DNA of 64,000 nt from Sapria himalayana (Eukaryota; Streptophyta; Magnoliopsida; Malpighiales; Rafflesiaceae): NCBI GenBank assembly GCA_029783825.1, contig JAREIK010004218.1, positions 28,734 through 92,733 of the forward strand. Direction: 5' to 3'. Under the pieces are notes generated by a model. It made no database searches. It saw only the letters and a program-made list of their open reading frames with translations, and was not told where the DNA came from. Shown piece after piece: positions 12,786 through 22,100 of the stretch; position 1 is the stretch's first letter, and each line of letters starts with the position of its first letter. A program made the position numbers and the translations under genes.

Positions 12786-13250
12786 TTTGATATTGAGAAT
12801 GATTCAAAACTTTGGTCTTTTTCTTTCTTTAGAATTTAGATTACTATTGAGCTAGGAATAGCTGCAGCTTATGCATTCATCTTTATAATGTAATATTATA
12901 GCATTGGAAATGAGTTATGACTTTTGTCTCTCTTGTATTAGATTACCATGATACCGGGAATAATCATAGCTCATGCATTTCATCTCTATAAACCAAAATC
13001 ATGTGCTAAGAATGGTTGTAACTCGAGTAAATGCTCTCTAGATCTTTCTATAACTAAAAGTCATAGTGTTGGAGAAAAGTCATAGCTTTTACCTTAGTAT
13101 TTGTGACTCTATAATGCGAAAGTCATAGTATTGGAGAAAAGTCATAGTATTGGAGAAAAGTCATAGCTTCTACCTTAGTATTTGTGACTCTATAATGAGA
13201 AAGTCATGGTGATAAAAAATTCCACAACTTCTAGCACTGACGGGGATACT
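12786..13250 (+). repeat. Dispersed diverged repeat, copy A (probable LTR-element remnant)
   Basis: This segment aligns by eye with 55680-56110 on the same strand. Both have 'ctttctt(g/t)cttta...ttagattact/ttagattatt', the order 'gcattt(c)atct(c/t)tata...', and later 'taactcgagtaaatgctctctagatctttctataactaaaagtcat' against 'aagctcgagtactactctttataactttctatagctaaaattc'. A TATA-like CCCCTATATAATAC lies just upstream at about 12767-12780. The low-copy, non-coding character and the neighbouring copia fragments suggest LTR or internal retroelement sequence. The family was not identified. Confidence 0.5.
13056..13200 (+). repeat. Short local tandem duplication (AAAGTCATAG...TTGGAG units)
   Basis: A segment of about 62 bp (13056-13118), starting AAAAGTCATAGTGTTGGAG and running through CTTAGTATTTGTGACTC, is repeated at about 13138-13199 with few changes. 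An extra copy of the 18-bp AAAGTCATAGTATTGGAG lies between them. The motif AAGTCATA also recurs in the following 300 bp. Confidence 0.8.
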
Positions 13251-13259
13251 TAGTTGCCA

Positions 13260-13780
13260 CACATTAAATTAATATTGTAGTTATAAATAATGTTACAACC
13301 TAGTTTGACAATGACTCCAAGAAAATTTCACAATCAAAAAGAATATGCTATATAATGAAATAATTGTGTCAATGAGGTGGTATAGTCATGACATACTAAA
13401 ATTTACATGACTATGGGTATATAACTTCACCCAATAATGAATGTCAAAACTATCTTATAAGATAATGGTGATGTAACAAAGTCATAATATAAAAGAATTG
13501 TATGACTTTGAATAACTTTTTGCTCCCCTTCTATTTAACAAATCTACTAAGTCTTAAATTTCACACAAAAACTATAATTTCATGAAATTATTTTATTTAA
13601 TGCTATTTTTCATAAAATACATCATATATATTCATCAAAATAACTAGTATTAGCCAATATTTGGAATATTGAACAAACACACACTAAAATAAACAATTAA
13701 TCTCCATCTAAAAAAATAAAACAATATAATTTTCAAGCCATCCTTCATAAGTATTTTTCTAATACTAGATTTGAGTGTGA
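13260..13780. other. Non-coding AT-rich spacer
   Basis: I see no frame, RNA gene or strong repeat here beyond scattered AAGTCATA-like words continuing from the preceding tandem duplication. It ends at a tRNA-like promoter segment. Confidence 0.4.
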
Positions 13781-13782
13781 TT

Positions 13783-13850
13783 GTATATCTCAATGGTGGG
13801 GCTACTTCTTTTTATGCATATGTAAATGAGTCATGGTGGGTTTGAATCCT
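13783..13850 (+). promoter_or_regulatory. tRNA-like RNA polymerase III promoter, possible SINE head
   Basis: TATATCTCAATGGTGGGGC (13784-13802) resembles a pol III A box (TRGYNNARNNGG-type). GGTTTGAATCC (13839-13849) matches the B box GGTTCRANTCC except for one base. The spacing of about 50 bp fits tRNA-derived SINE heads. The sequence does not fold into an obvious complete tRNA cloverleaf, so a functional tRNA gene is not claimed. The pyrimidine tract starts only a few bases downstream, where a SINE body or tail would be expected. Confidence 0.4.
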
Positions 13851-13856
13851 ATTACT

Positions 13857-15858
13857 ACTTCCCATCTTCCTCCTCCTCCTCCTACTTTATCTTTTCCTTC
13901 TTCTTCTTCTTCTCCTCCTCCTCCTCCTTCTTTCTTCTTTGACCTTTTCTATTTCTTCTTATTCTTCTTCTTCCTCATATTCTTCTTTTTTTTTATTTCT
14001 CCTCATATCTTTTTTTTCTTAATCCTCATATTTTTCTTTTCTTTCTCATATTCTTCTTCTACTACTACTACTAATTTTTCTTCCTCATATTCTTCTTCTC
14101 CTCCTCCTCCTCTTCCTCCTTATTATTATTCTTCTTCTATTTCTTTTTTTTCTTCTTATTCTTCTTATTCTCATTCATTTTCTTCTAGTTCTTCTACTTT
14201 TTCTTCTTCTCCACCTCCTCTTTCTTCATCATCTTCTTCTCACCTTCTTTCTTCATCTTTTTCTTTTTTTTTCTTCTTCTTCTCCTTTTTCTTCTCCTTT
14301 TTTCTCATACTTCTTCTACTTCATCTTCATCATCTTCTTTTCATATTCTTCTTCTTGTTTTGCTTCTTTTTCTTATTATTATTATTATTATTCTTCTTCT
14401 TCTACTTCTTCTACTTCTACTACTACTACTTCTTCTTCTTCTTCTTCTTGTTCATGTTCTTCTCCATCTTATTCTTCTGCTTTTCTTTCTTTTTATACTT
14501 CTTCTCCTACTTTTTCTTCTACTTCTTCTTATTTTTTTTTCTTTTTCTATTTCTTTTTCTTTATTATTATTATTCTTCTTCTTCATGATCATTATTATTC
14601 TTCTTTTTCTTCTTCTATTTTTTCTTATTCTTCTTATTCTTCTTCTTATAATTATTCTTTTTATTTTTTCTACTACTTCATTTTCTTCTTCTTCTCTTTC
14701 TTTTACACCTTCTTCAACGCATTGTTCTTCTTCTTCTTCTCCTCTTTCTACTTCTTTTCTTTTTTTTTCTTCTTGTTCTTCATCATATTCTTGTTTTGTC
14801 TTCTTTTTCTTTTTCTTATTCTCCTCCTCCTCTTCTTCTTCTTCTTTGATTCTTCTTCTTTTTCTTCTTATTCTTCTACTGCTATTTATTATTCTTCTTA
14901 TTATTCTTCCACTACTACTTATTCTTCATCTCCTTCTTCTTCATATTCTTCTTCTCATTTCTTCTATTTCTTTTTCTTCTTCTTTTTTTTTGTATTGCTT
15001 TCTTCTTCTTCTTCTTCTTCTTCTCCCTCCTCTTCTTCTCATTCTTATTTCTCCTTATTTTTATTCTTCTCTTTCTCCTTCTCCTTCTTCTTCTTTTTTT
15101 TCCTTCTTATTCTTCTTCTTCTTCTTCTTCTTCTCCACCTTCTTCTTCTTCTTCTTCTTCTTCTCCACCTTCTTCTTCTTCTTCTATTTCTTTTTTTTAC
15201 TCATTCTTCTTATCCTTTCTTCTTCTCATTCTCTTCTTATCTTCTCATTCTTCTTCATTATTCTTCTCATTCTTCTTCTTATTCTTCTCATTCTCTTTCT
15301 TCTTCTTGTTCCTCTATTTCTTCTTCTTCTTATTCTTATTCTTCTTTTTTTTACTTCTTCATCTTCATCATTATCATCTACTTCTTATTTTTCTCCTTCT
15401 TCTTCTACTTATTCTTCTTCTTCTTTTTCACTTTCTTCTTCTTCTCCTTCTTTTTCATGTTCTTTTTCTTTCTATTGTCCATCTTCTTCTTCTTCTTGTT
15501 TTCTATCTTCTTCTTTTTTCTTTATTTTGTTGTTGTATTCTTCTCCTTCTTCACCATCTTTGTCTTCTTTTCCTCCTTCTCCTCCTTCTATTTCTTATCT
15601 TTGTTTTCTTATTCTTCTTCTCCTCATTCTTCTTCTCCTCTATCTCCTCCTCCTCCTCTCTTCTTATTTTTCTCCTTATTCTTCTTCTTTTCTTTTTTCA
15701 TCATCATCATCATCATCATCATCATTATCATCATCATCTTCTTCTTCTCCTCCTCCTCCTTCTCCTTCTTCTTCTTCTTCTTCTTCTTCTCCTCCTCCTC
15801 CTCCTCCTCCTCCTCCTCCTCCTCCTCCTTCTTCTACTCCTCCTCCTTCTTCTTGCAC

Positions 15859-15939
<81 letters not shown>

Positions 15940-16530
15940 TTCTTCTTCTTCTTCTTCTTCTTCTTGTACTTCTTATTCTTATTCTTTTTTTTGTACTTCT
16001 TATTCTTCTTTTTGTTTCTCCTCTCCTTATTATTCTTCATCTTTGCTTCTTCTTTTTCTACTTTTCCTTCTCTTCTTCTTCCTTCTTCTTCTACTTTTAC
16101 TTCTTTTTATTTTTTTTCTTCTTCTCCTTCTTCATAGTCTTTTTCTTCTTCTTTTTTTTCTTCTACTTTTTCTTTTTCTTCTTTTTCTCATTCTTCTTCT
16201 TCTTCTTCTTCTTCTCCTTCTTCTCCTTCTTCTCCTTCTTCTTCTTCTCCTTCTTCTCCTTCTTCTTCTTATTCATCTTTTTATCCTTGTTCTTATCTTT
16301 CTTCTTCTTCTTTTCTTCTTTTCTTCTTTTCTTCTTTTCCTCATCCTCCTCCTCCTCCTTCCTCTCCATCATCATCATCATCATCATCTTCTTCTTCTTC
16401 TTCTTCTTCTTGTTATCATCTTTATTCTTCCTCTTCTACTTATCCTTCTTCTTCTTCTTCTTCTCATTATTTTTCTGCTTCTTATTCTTCTTATTCTCTT
16501 TCTTCTTTTTCTTCTCATTCTCCTTCTTGT
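13857..16530 (+). repeat. 2.7-kb polypyrimidine tract of TTC/TCC/TTA triplet microsatellites
   Basis: Nearly every base is C or T, apart from interspersed A and very rare G. It is composed of runs of TTC, TCC, TTA and TCA units that shift into one another. Named blocks include an ATC/TCA run at about 15697-15738, an uninterrupted TCC run at about 15789-15829, and a TTA run at 15859-15938. Long open frames on both strands (poly-Ser/Leu/Phe on +, poly-Glu/Lys/Asn on -) are products of triplet periodicity and are not genes. The purine/pyrimidine asymmetry could allow triplex (H-DNA) formation (inference). Confidence 0.95.
15859..15938 (+). repeat. (TTA)n microsatellite, about 26 uninterrupted units
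   Basis: Eighty bases of perfect TTA repeat within the pyrimidine tract, bounded by TTCTTGCAC on the left and a TTC run on the right. The absence of interruptions implies recent expansion or active slippage compared with the mixed triplets around it. Confidence 0.95.
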
Positions 16531-16552
16531 ATATATGTGTGTGTGTGTGTAT
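16531..16552 (+). repeat. Short (AT)n(GT)n microsatellite closing the pyrimidine tract
   Basis: ATATAT followed by about seven GT units immediately after the last TTC-type triplets. Unique-looking AT-rich sequence resumes at about 16553. Confidence 0.85.
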
Positions 16553-16830
16553 TTATTTCTTCAAACTTAAATTTTGTTAATCTTTTTTCTTTGATTCTAA
16601 ATGTTTGAAAGGAAAACAAATTGTGTAAATTATAATTTATAATCAATATTTGACTAGTCTATATTTAGCAAACATTGAAACTACAAAAGTAATGCTATTT
16701 AATTTTGCATTGTATACATACACTACATTTATCTTTTTTATTTTGCACTTTAACTCGTATATAATATTTTTTTTGTCCCCCACTCTCTCTCCCCAAGCCC
16801 AACTCATAATATTCTTAACTCATATTTGGG

Positions 16831-16846
16831 CCTTGGGGCCCCAAGG
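16831..16846. repeat. Perfect 16-bp palindrome CCTTGGGGCCCCAAGG
   Basis: A gap-free dyad that stands out by GC content from the AT-rich surroundings. Purpose unknown. Confidence 0.85.
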
Positions 16847-16890
16847 TCAAAATAGTAAGATTCACATCCTAACTGCATGATAGTTGATTT

Positions 16891-16939
16891 GGTAGGCACC
16901 CTGGCGAAATGTATCTAGCATCCATGAGGATCAAATTTG
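16891..16939 (+). promoter_or_regulatory. Second weak tRNA-like (A box/B box) segment
   Basis: GGTAGGCACCCTGG (16891-16904) resembles an A box and AGGATCAAATTTG (16927-16939) resembles a degenerate B box, about 36 bp apart. Both boxes have more mismatches than the 13.8-kb segment. It may be a decayed SINE or tRNA-derived fragment. Chance is not excluded. Confidence 0.25.
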
Positions 16940-17559
16940 TGTCCCCAATGTTAGAGCATCCATCCTTATTTTCCAAGCAAATTAGCTTGATTAAAAAATA
17001 AACCTAAAAAAATATATTAATACATCCAGCAAACTACAACAATTTTATAATTTATATAAGTCAATAGGCCTAAAAACATCATCTTGATATTAAACATCAT
17101 TTTGATTTAATATGCCTGATATTGGTAATCAATATCTTATATTCAATTATATAACTAATAAAATTACCGAAGCCAAAATAATTGAATATGATTGAAATGT
17201 ATGATTTTTATTTTTAAAATTTTTAAAATTTTTTAATGATACACTTAAATTGTATCCGCATGTATACACACCAACATCTTGCATTGCACATAATTGCATG
17301 TGCAACTTGAGTATTAAACTTAACAAACATATATTAAAATAAAATAATAATACTCAATGACAAATAACATTCATTCCAAATCCTTATATAATAGACAAAT
17401 GTGATTGAAGCAACAGATAGTCAAGTGCTTTAATCAATAAAATATGAAATAAAATAAAATAAAATATACTACAATAATAACAAATTAAAAATAACCATAG
17501 TAGTCCCTGTCACATTAGTTTATACAAGTTCACAACATCCAGCTATCAACAACTATCCA

Positions 17560-18800
17560 TGATTCCTAAAAGAGATCTCAAAACCTAGAGACTTCTTCAC
17601 ATATTTTAGTATGCAAAAAACTGACTCAAGGTTAACCTTCTAAGAAAAATCTTAGAAATGAATAACTAGAATAATTGCATATACTATATCTGGTCTAATT
17701 ATAGTTATATAATTAATATTTCCAATGATTCTCTTATAACTAATAGAGTCAAGTAAAGATATTGGATCAGAAGTGAAATTGGTACTCATATCAATAAAAA
17801 TATATTCTAGAGTACAACACAAAATATATTTGCTAGGTCAATCTTGACTAACAAATATCTTTAAGAATATTAATTACGTATCTCTTTTGTGACAAGAATG
17901 AGCTCGAATATTTCATGCATATACCAATAAAGTATCTAAGCATCTCAAGAATATTTTTCTAATATTAATGATTGAATGTACTCATTGAGTTGGATGGTTC
18001 CCAATTCAATCATGTCCAAAATCAGAAAATCATTAACATAGGAAATTAGCAAAATTAACTTATCATGAGGTACTTTTTTGGAACAATAGAGAAAAATTAG
18101 TGACACATGTGTAACCCAACTTAGGTGGTTACTTGTGAAAATCTTACAAATCAGACTCATGATAATTGCTTTAAGATGTATAATACCTCCCAAAATCTAC
18201 AAACCGCATATGATTGTAATACTCAAAACTTTTTTGGAGACTCCATTTACACCTCCTCAAGGTAACTGAAAGAAATATATTCTTCATATCTAGTTGATGT
18301 ATCCTATAATTGTGAGATGTTGCACTAAAATAAAAAAATATATACCAATATCAACTTGGCTACTAGAGAGTAAGTATCCTAGTAGTCATACTAAATATCT
18401 AAGTATATCTCTCTTCTATAAGTCTTTCTTTAAGATGATCAACCTTCACAACTAGAAATATCTTTATTGTGAACATCCATTTGCAATCAATAATAGACCT
18501 TTCAAAAGCTATGTAACTAGTCACCATGACCCATCAGAGTGAGGGACATGTATTTCTTCCATCATGGTCTCGCGCCATCCTAGATAAGATAATATCTTAG
18601 GATGAGACTTTAGTATTCTAGTACCATCAAGAGAAGTAATATAAGAAACAAAAGAATAAACATAGATAAAACCTATGAAACTGAGTGTTTAAGACAACTC
18701 ATTTGTCCCTTCTAGACAATGATCGAAATATCAAGATCAGAGGGATAGGTTGTAGGATTGCTTGGATACTAGTTAGGCTCAACTCTAGTTTTAGAAGGTT
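17560..18800 (-). pseudogene. Ty1/copia pol remnant (integrase-RT linker, reverse transcriptase, start of RT-RNase H connection)
   Basis: An intact copy would make retrotransposon cDNA. On the minus strand the copia landmarks appear in the correct order. GWRETMMEEI (about 18550-18585) stands for the usual GW..AM..E. IDCKWMFTIK (18462-18491) follows. HQLDMKNIFLSVTL (18258-18300) corresponds to QLDVKNAFLHGDL. YVNDFLIL (18017-18040) is the catalytic YVDD box with one Asp changed to Asn. YFIGI and FLSQKRYVINILK (about 17845-17940) and NYITIIRPDIVYAI (about 17672-17712) complete the series. Frames change between motifs and there are several stops, so it is dead. No protease, gag or LTR is attached. 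The longest open piece is 17945-18193. Confidence 0.88.
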
Positions 18801-18867
18801 AAGTATGTCACTCTTTCCTAGTATAGATATTACATCCTGAGTAATCAAATCTCTCAATTACCAACTT

Positions 18868-18943
18868 AATATGAATTTATTTTGTAATTAATATTTCTAT
18901 AAAAATAAACTGATAAATAATTAAAATTATACGGAATAATTAA
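18868..18943 (+). repeat. Isolated satellite fragment between copia pieces
   Basis: About 76 bp match the monomer interior ('gaatttattttgtaattaatatttctataaaaataaac'). It is bounded on the left by the minus-strand copia RT remnant and on the right by a copia-like 3' end. The right junction is the same as at about 56668 in inverted orientation. Confidence 0.8.
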
Positions 18944-19134
18944 AATAATTTATTTTGTTCCTCTATCAACTCTAGAATGATTGCTAAAGCTCTAACCAAA
19001 ATAATAGGAGCTTTTACTTTATCTCTATTATGTCTCATCATATTTGATGTTGAATCACTGGGCTATCAGAGGTAATTTGACTCATGTATGCTAACAAACT
19101 AAACCAAAGTGGTACACCTATGTGTTGAAATAGC
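18944..19134 (+). mobile_element. Copia-like 3' end (end of pol plus first bases of an LTR), copy A
   Basis: The + strand encodes a short MIAKALTKIIG-like stretch starting at 18977, resembling the C-terminal 'MIADxLTK' tail of copia polyproteins. About 120 bp later comes TGTTGAAATAGCT (19123-19135), where satellite sequence resumes. The inverted copy at 56503-56668 continues as TGTTGGAACAGCT and more, which fits an LTR beginning with TG. No clear polypurine tract precedes it, so the LTR boundary is tentative. The two copies are very similar across the whole segment. Confidence 0.55.
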
Positions 19135-22100
19135 TAAAATGATTCAAAAGAAAAGCAAAATAAATTACTAAATAATAATTATTTGTTTTTAAATTTTTAT
19201 TCTTTTTAAAAGCTTATCCATTTTTTGATGAAAAATAATTTTTATATAAATATTTTTAAGTCATAATTTATTTTATAATTAATATATATATATAAATAAA
19301 AAACTTAACAATCGAAATGATTTTTTTAAATTATAATGAAAACAAATAAAAATGAGATTTATTAATTATTATTTACGGGTATACCAGGTTTAAAAGATTA
19401 TCTATATAGGGGTATCGAGATTTTGTAGTTTAGTGTTTAAGTGTTAGGGCATTTAGTGATTTATTAGTTTTATTTAAACAATGAAATAACAAAAAAATTA
19501 TTTTTTTTTATTTTTTCACATGTTCAAAGGTTATAATCTTTGAAAATATAAAAATTTTGAAACATTTTTCAAAAGTGAATACAATATTTAGTTATAATAA
19601 TTATTAAACTTATATATGATATAAATTCGATATAAATATATTTATTGATAAATATTCTAATAATGATGAAAAAATAAATTAATAATCTATTATTAATAAG
19701 ATAGATATAAATTAAAATATAATTACAAAACCTAAAATGATTCAGAAGAAAAATAAAATATATTACTATAAAATAATTTTTTGTTTTTAAAATTTTTTTT
19801 CTTTTAAAAAGGTTATCTATAATTTTTTAATGAAAAATAATTGATATAAATTATTTTTATCTAGCTCAATTTATTTTGTAATTAATATTTATATATAAAT
19901 AAACAAATAAATAATTAAAATGAATATTTAAAATAATAATGAAAAAAATGAGATTTATTATTTATTATTTCGGGATACTATTTTAATTAAAATTAGATCT
20001 GTCTCACTAATAATTTATTTTGTAATTAATATTTCTATACAAATAAACTGATAAATAATTACAATAAAAATTTAAAATTATACTGAATAAAAATTAAAAT
20101 GAGATTTACGATTTATTATTAATGTATACCAGTTTAATGGTTTTGACATTTAGGAGTTTAAAGATTTATGTTTTTAGGCATTTAGAATTTTAAAGGTTTT
20201 ATTTAAACAATAAAAAAACAATAGAAAATTCGCAATATTTTCTAATTTTCAGAGGTTATAACCTCTGAAAAATATAATAAAATTTAAGATTTTCTGATAT
20301 GTGAATACCATATTTAGTTATAATAATATTAATAATTATATATCATATAAATTCAATATAAACAATTTTATTGATAGATATTATAATAATGATCAAAAAT
20401 TAAATTAATAAATTAATAATAAAAAGATAGAAATTAATTAAAAAATATTTAAAAAACCCAAATTGATTCAAAATTAAAGTAAAATATATTAGTTGATAAT
20501 AATTTTAAATTTTTAAATTTTTAAATTTTTACTTCTTTTATATGCATATATATATTATTTCATTAAAAATAAATTATTTTAATTATATTTGTTGCACTCA
20601 TAATTTATTTTGTAATAAATATTTCTATAAAAATAAACTAATAAATAATTAAAATTAATATTTAAAATTATAATAAATAGAAATAAAAATTAGATTTATT
20701 AATTATTATGTATTATATAACAGTTTAATGGTTTATGTATTTAGGTATTACGGGGTTTAGGAGTTTACTAATTTAATTGTGCATGCATTTAGTGGTTTAT
20801 AGGTTTTATTTAAAAAAAAATAACAAAAAATTTATTTTTATTATTTTTTGATATTTTCAAAGGTTATAACCTTTGAAAATATAATAATTTTTAATTTTTT
20901 TTCAAAAGTGAATTCAATATTTAGTTATAATAATCATTACATTTATATTTCATATAAATTCAATATAAATAATTCTATTGAGAAATATTCTAATAATTAT
21001 CAAAAAATAAAATAATAATCTATTATTAATAAGATGGATATCAATTAAAATATAATTACAAAACCAAAAATTATTAAGAATCAAAGCAAAATATATTACT
21101 ATATAATAATTTTTTGTTTTGAATTTTTTTTTTATTTTTAAAAGTTTATCTATATTTTTTTGGTGAAAAATAATTTATATAAATTATATTTGTATAACTC
21201 ATAATTTATTTTGTAATTAATATTTATATAAAAATAAATAAATAAATATTAAATTGAATATTTTAAATTATAATGAAAATGATATTTATTCTTTATTATT
21301 TAGGTTATACCGGTTTAATTAAAATTATATCTGTCTTACTGATAATTTATTTTGTAATTAGTATTTCTAAAAAAATAAACTATTAAATAATTAAAATAAA
21401 ATATAAAAATTATACTAAATAAAAATTAAAATGAGATTTATGAATTATTATTAATGTATACCAGTTTAATGGACTAAGTATTTAGAGGTTTTGTCGTTTA
21501 GTAGTTTAGCAATTTATGTTTTTAGGCATTTAGTGGTTTATAGGTTTTATTTAACCAATGAAATAACTAAAATATTATTTTTGATATTTTTTCACATTTT
21601 CAAAGGTTATAACATTTGAAAATATAATAATTTTAAATTTTTTTCAAATGTAAATATAATATTAAGTTATAATAATCTTATTAATTATAAGTCATTTAAA
21701 TTCAATATAAATAATTACATTGCTAGATATTATAATAATGATCATAAAAAATTTAATAAACTATTATTAATAAGATAGATATTATTTAAAATATATTTGC
21801 AAAATCTAAATTTATTCAAAATCTAAGTAAAATATATTACTAAATAATAATTTTTTTTAATGTTTTGCTTTTTTTATAAGTTCATATTTTTGTTTTTAAA
21901 AATAAATTATTTAAATTATATTTGTCTTACTCGTAATTTATTTTGTAATTTATAATTTTATAATAATAAACTAATAAATAATTAAAATGAATATTTACAA
22001 TTATAATGAATACAAATAAACTTGAGATTTATTATTTATTATTCAGTATATACTGGTTTAATGGTTTAAGTATTTAAGTGTTTTGTGGTTTAGGAGTTTA

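Larger units (their letters stand above)
16553..17555. other. Non-coding spacer between pyrimidine tract and copia remnant
   Basis: No supported gene. It contains a 16-bp GC-rich perfect palindrome (16831-16846) and a tRNA-like promoter segment (16891-16939). The rest is AT-rich single-copy-looking sequence with short homopolymer runs and AAAATAAAAT repeats near 17440-17465. Confidence 0.5.

Noticed and set aside
13783..13850. Functional tRNA gene
   Set aside because: A- and B-box-like words are present but no cloverleaf with acceptor stem and anticodon arm could be drawn, so it is listed only as a tRNA-like promoter segment.
13833..16580. Very long open frames (up to ~740 codons) rich in Ser/Leu/Phe/Tyr/Pro
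   Set aside because: They arise from triplet periodicity of the pyrimidine microsatellite. Several frames on both strands stay open simultaneously and none has domain structure.
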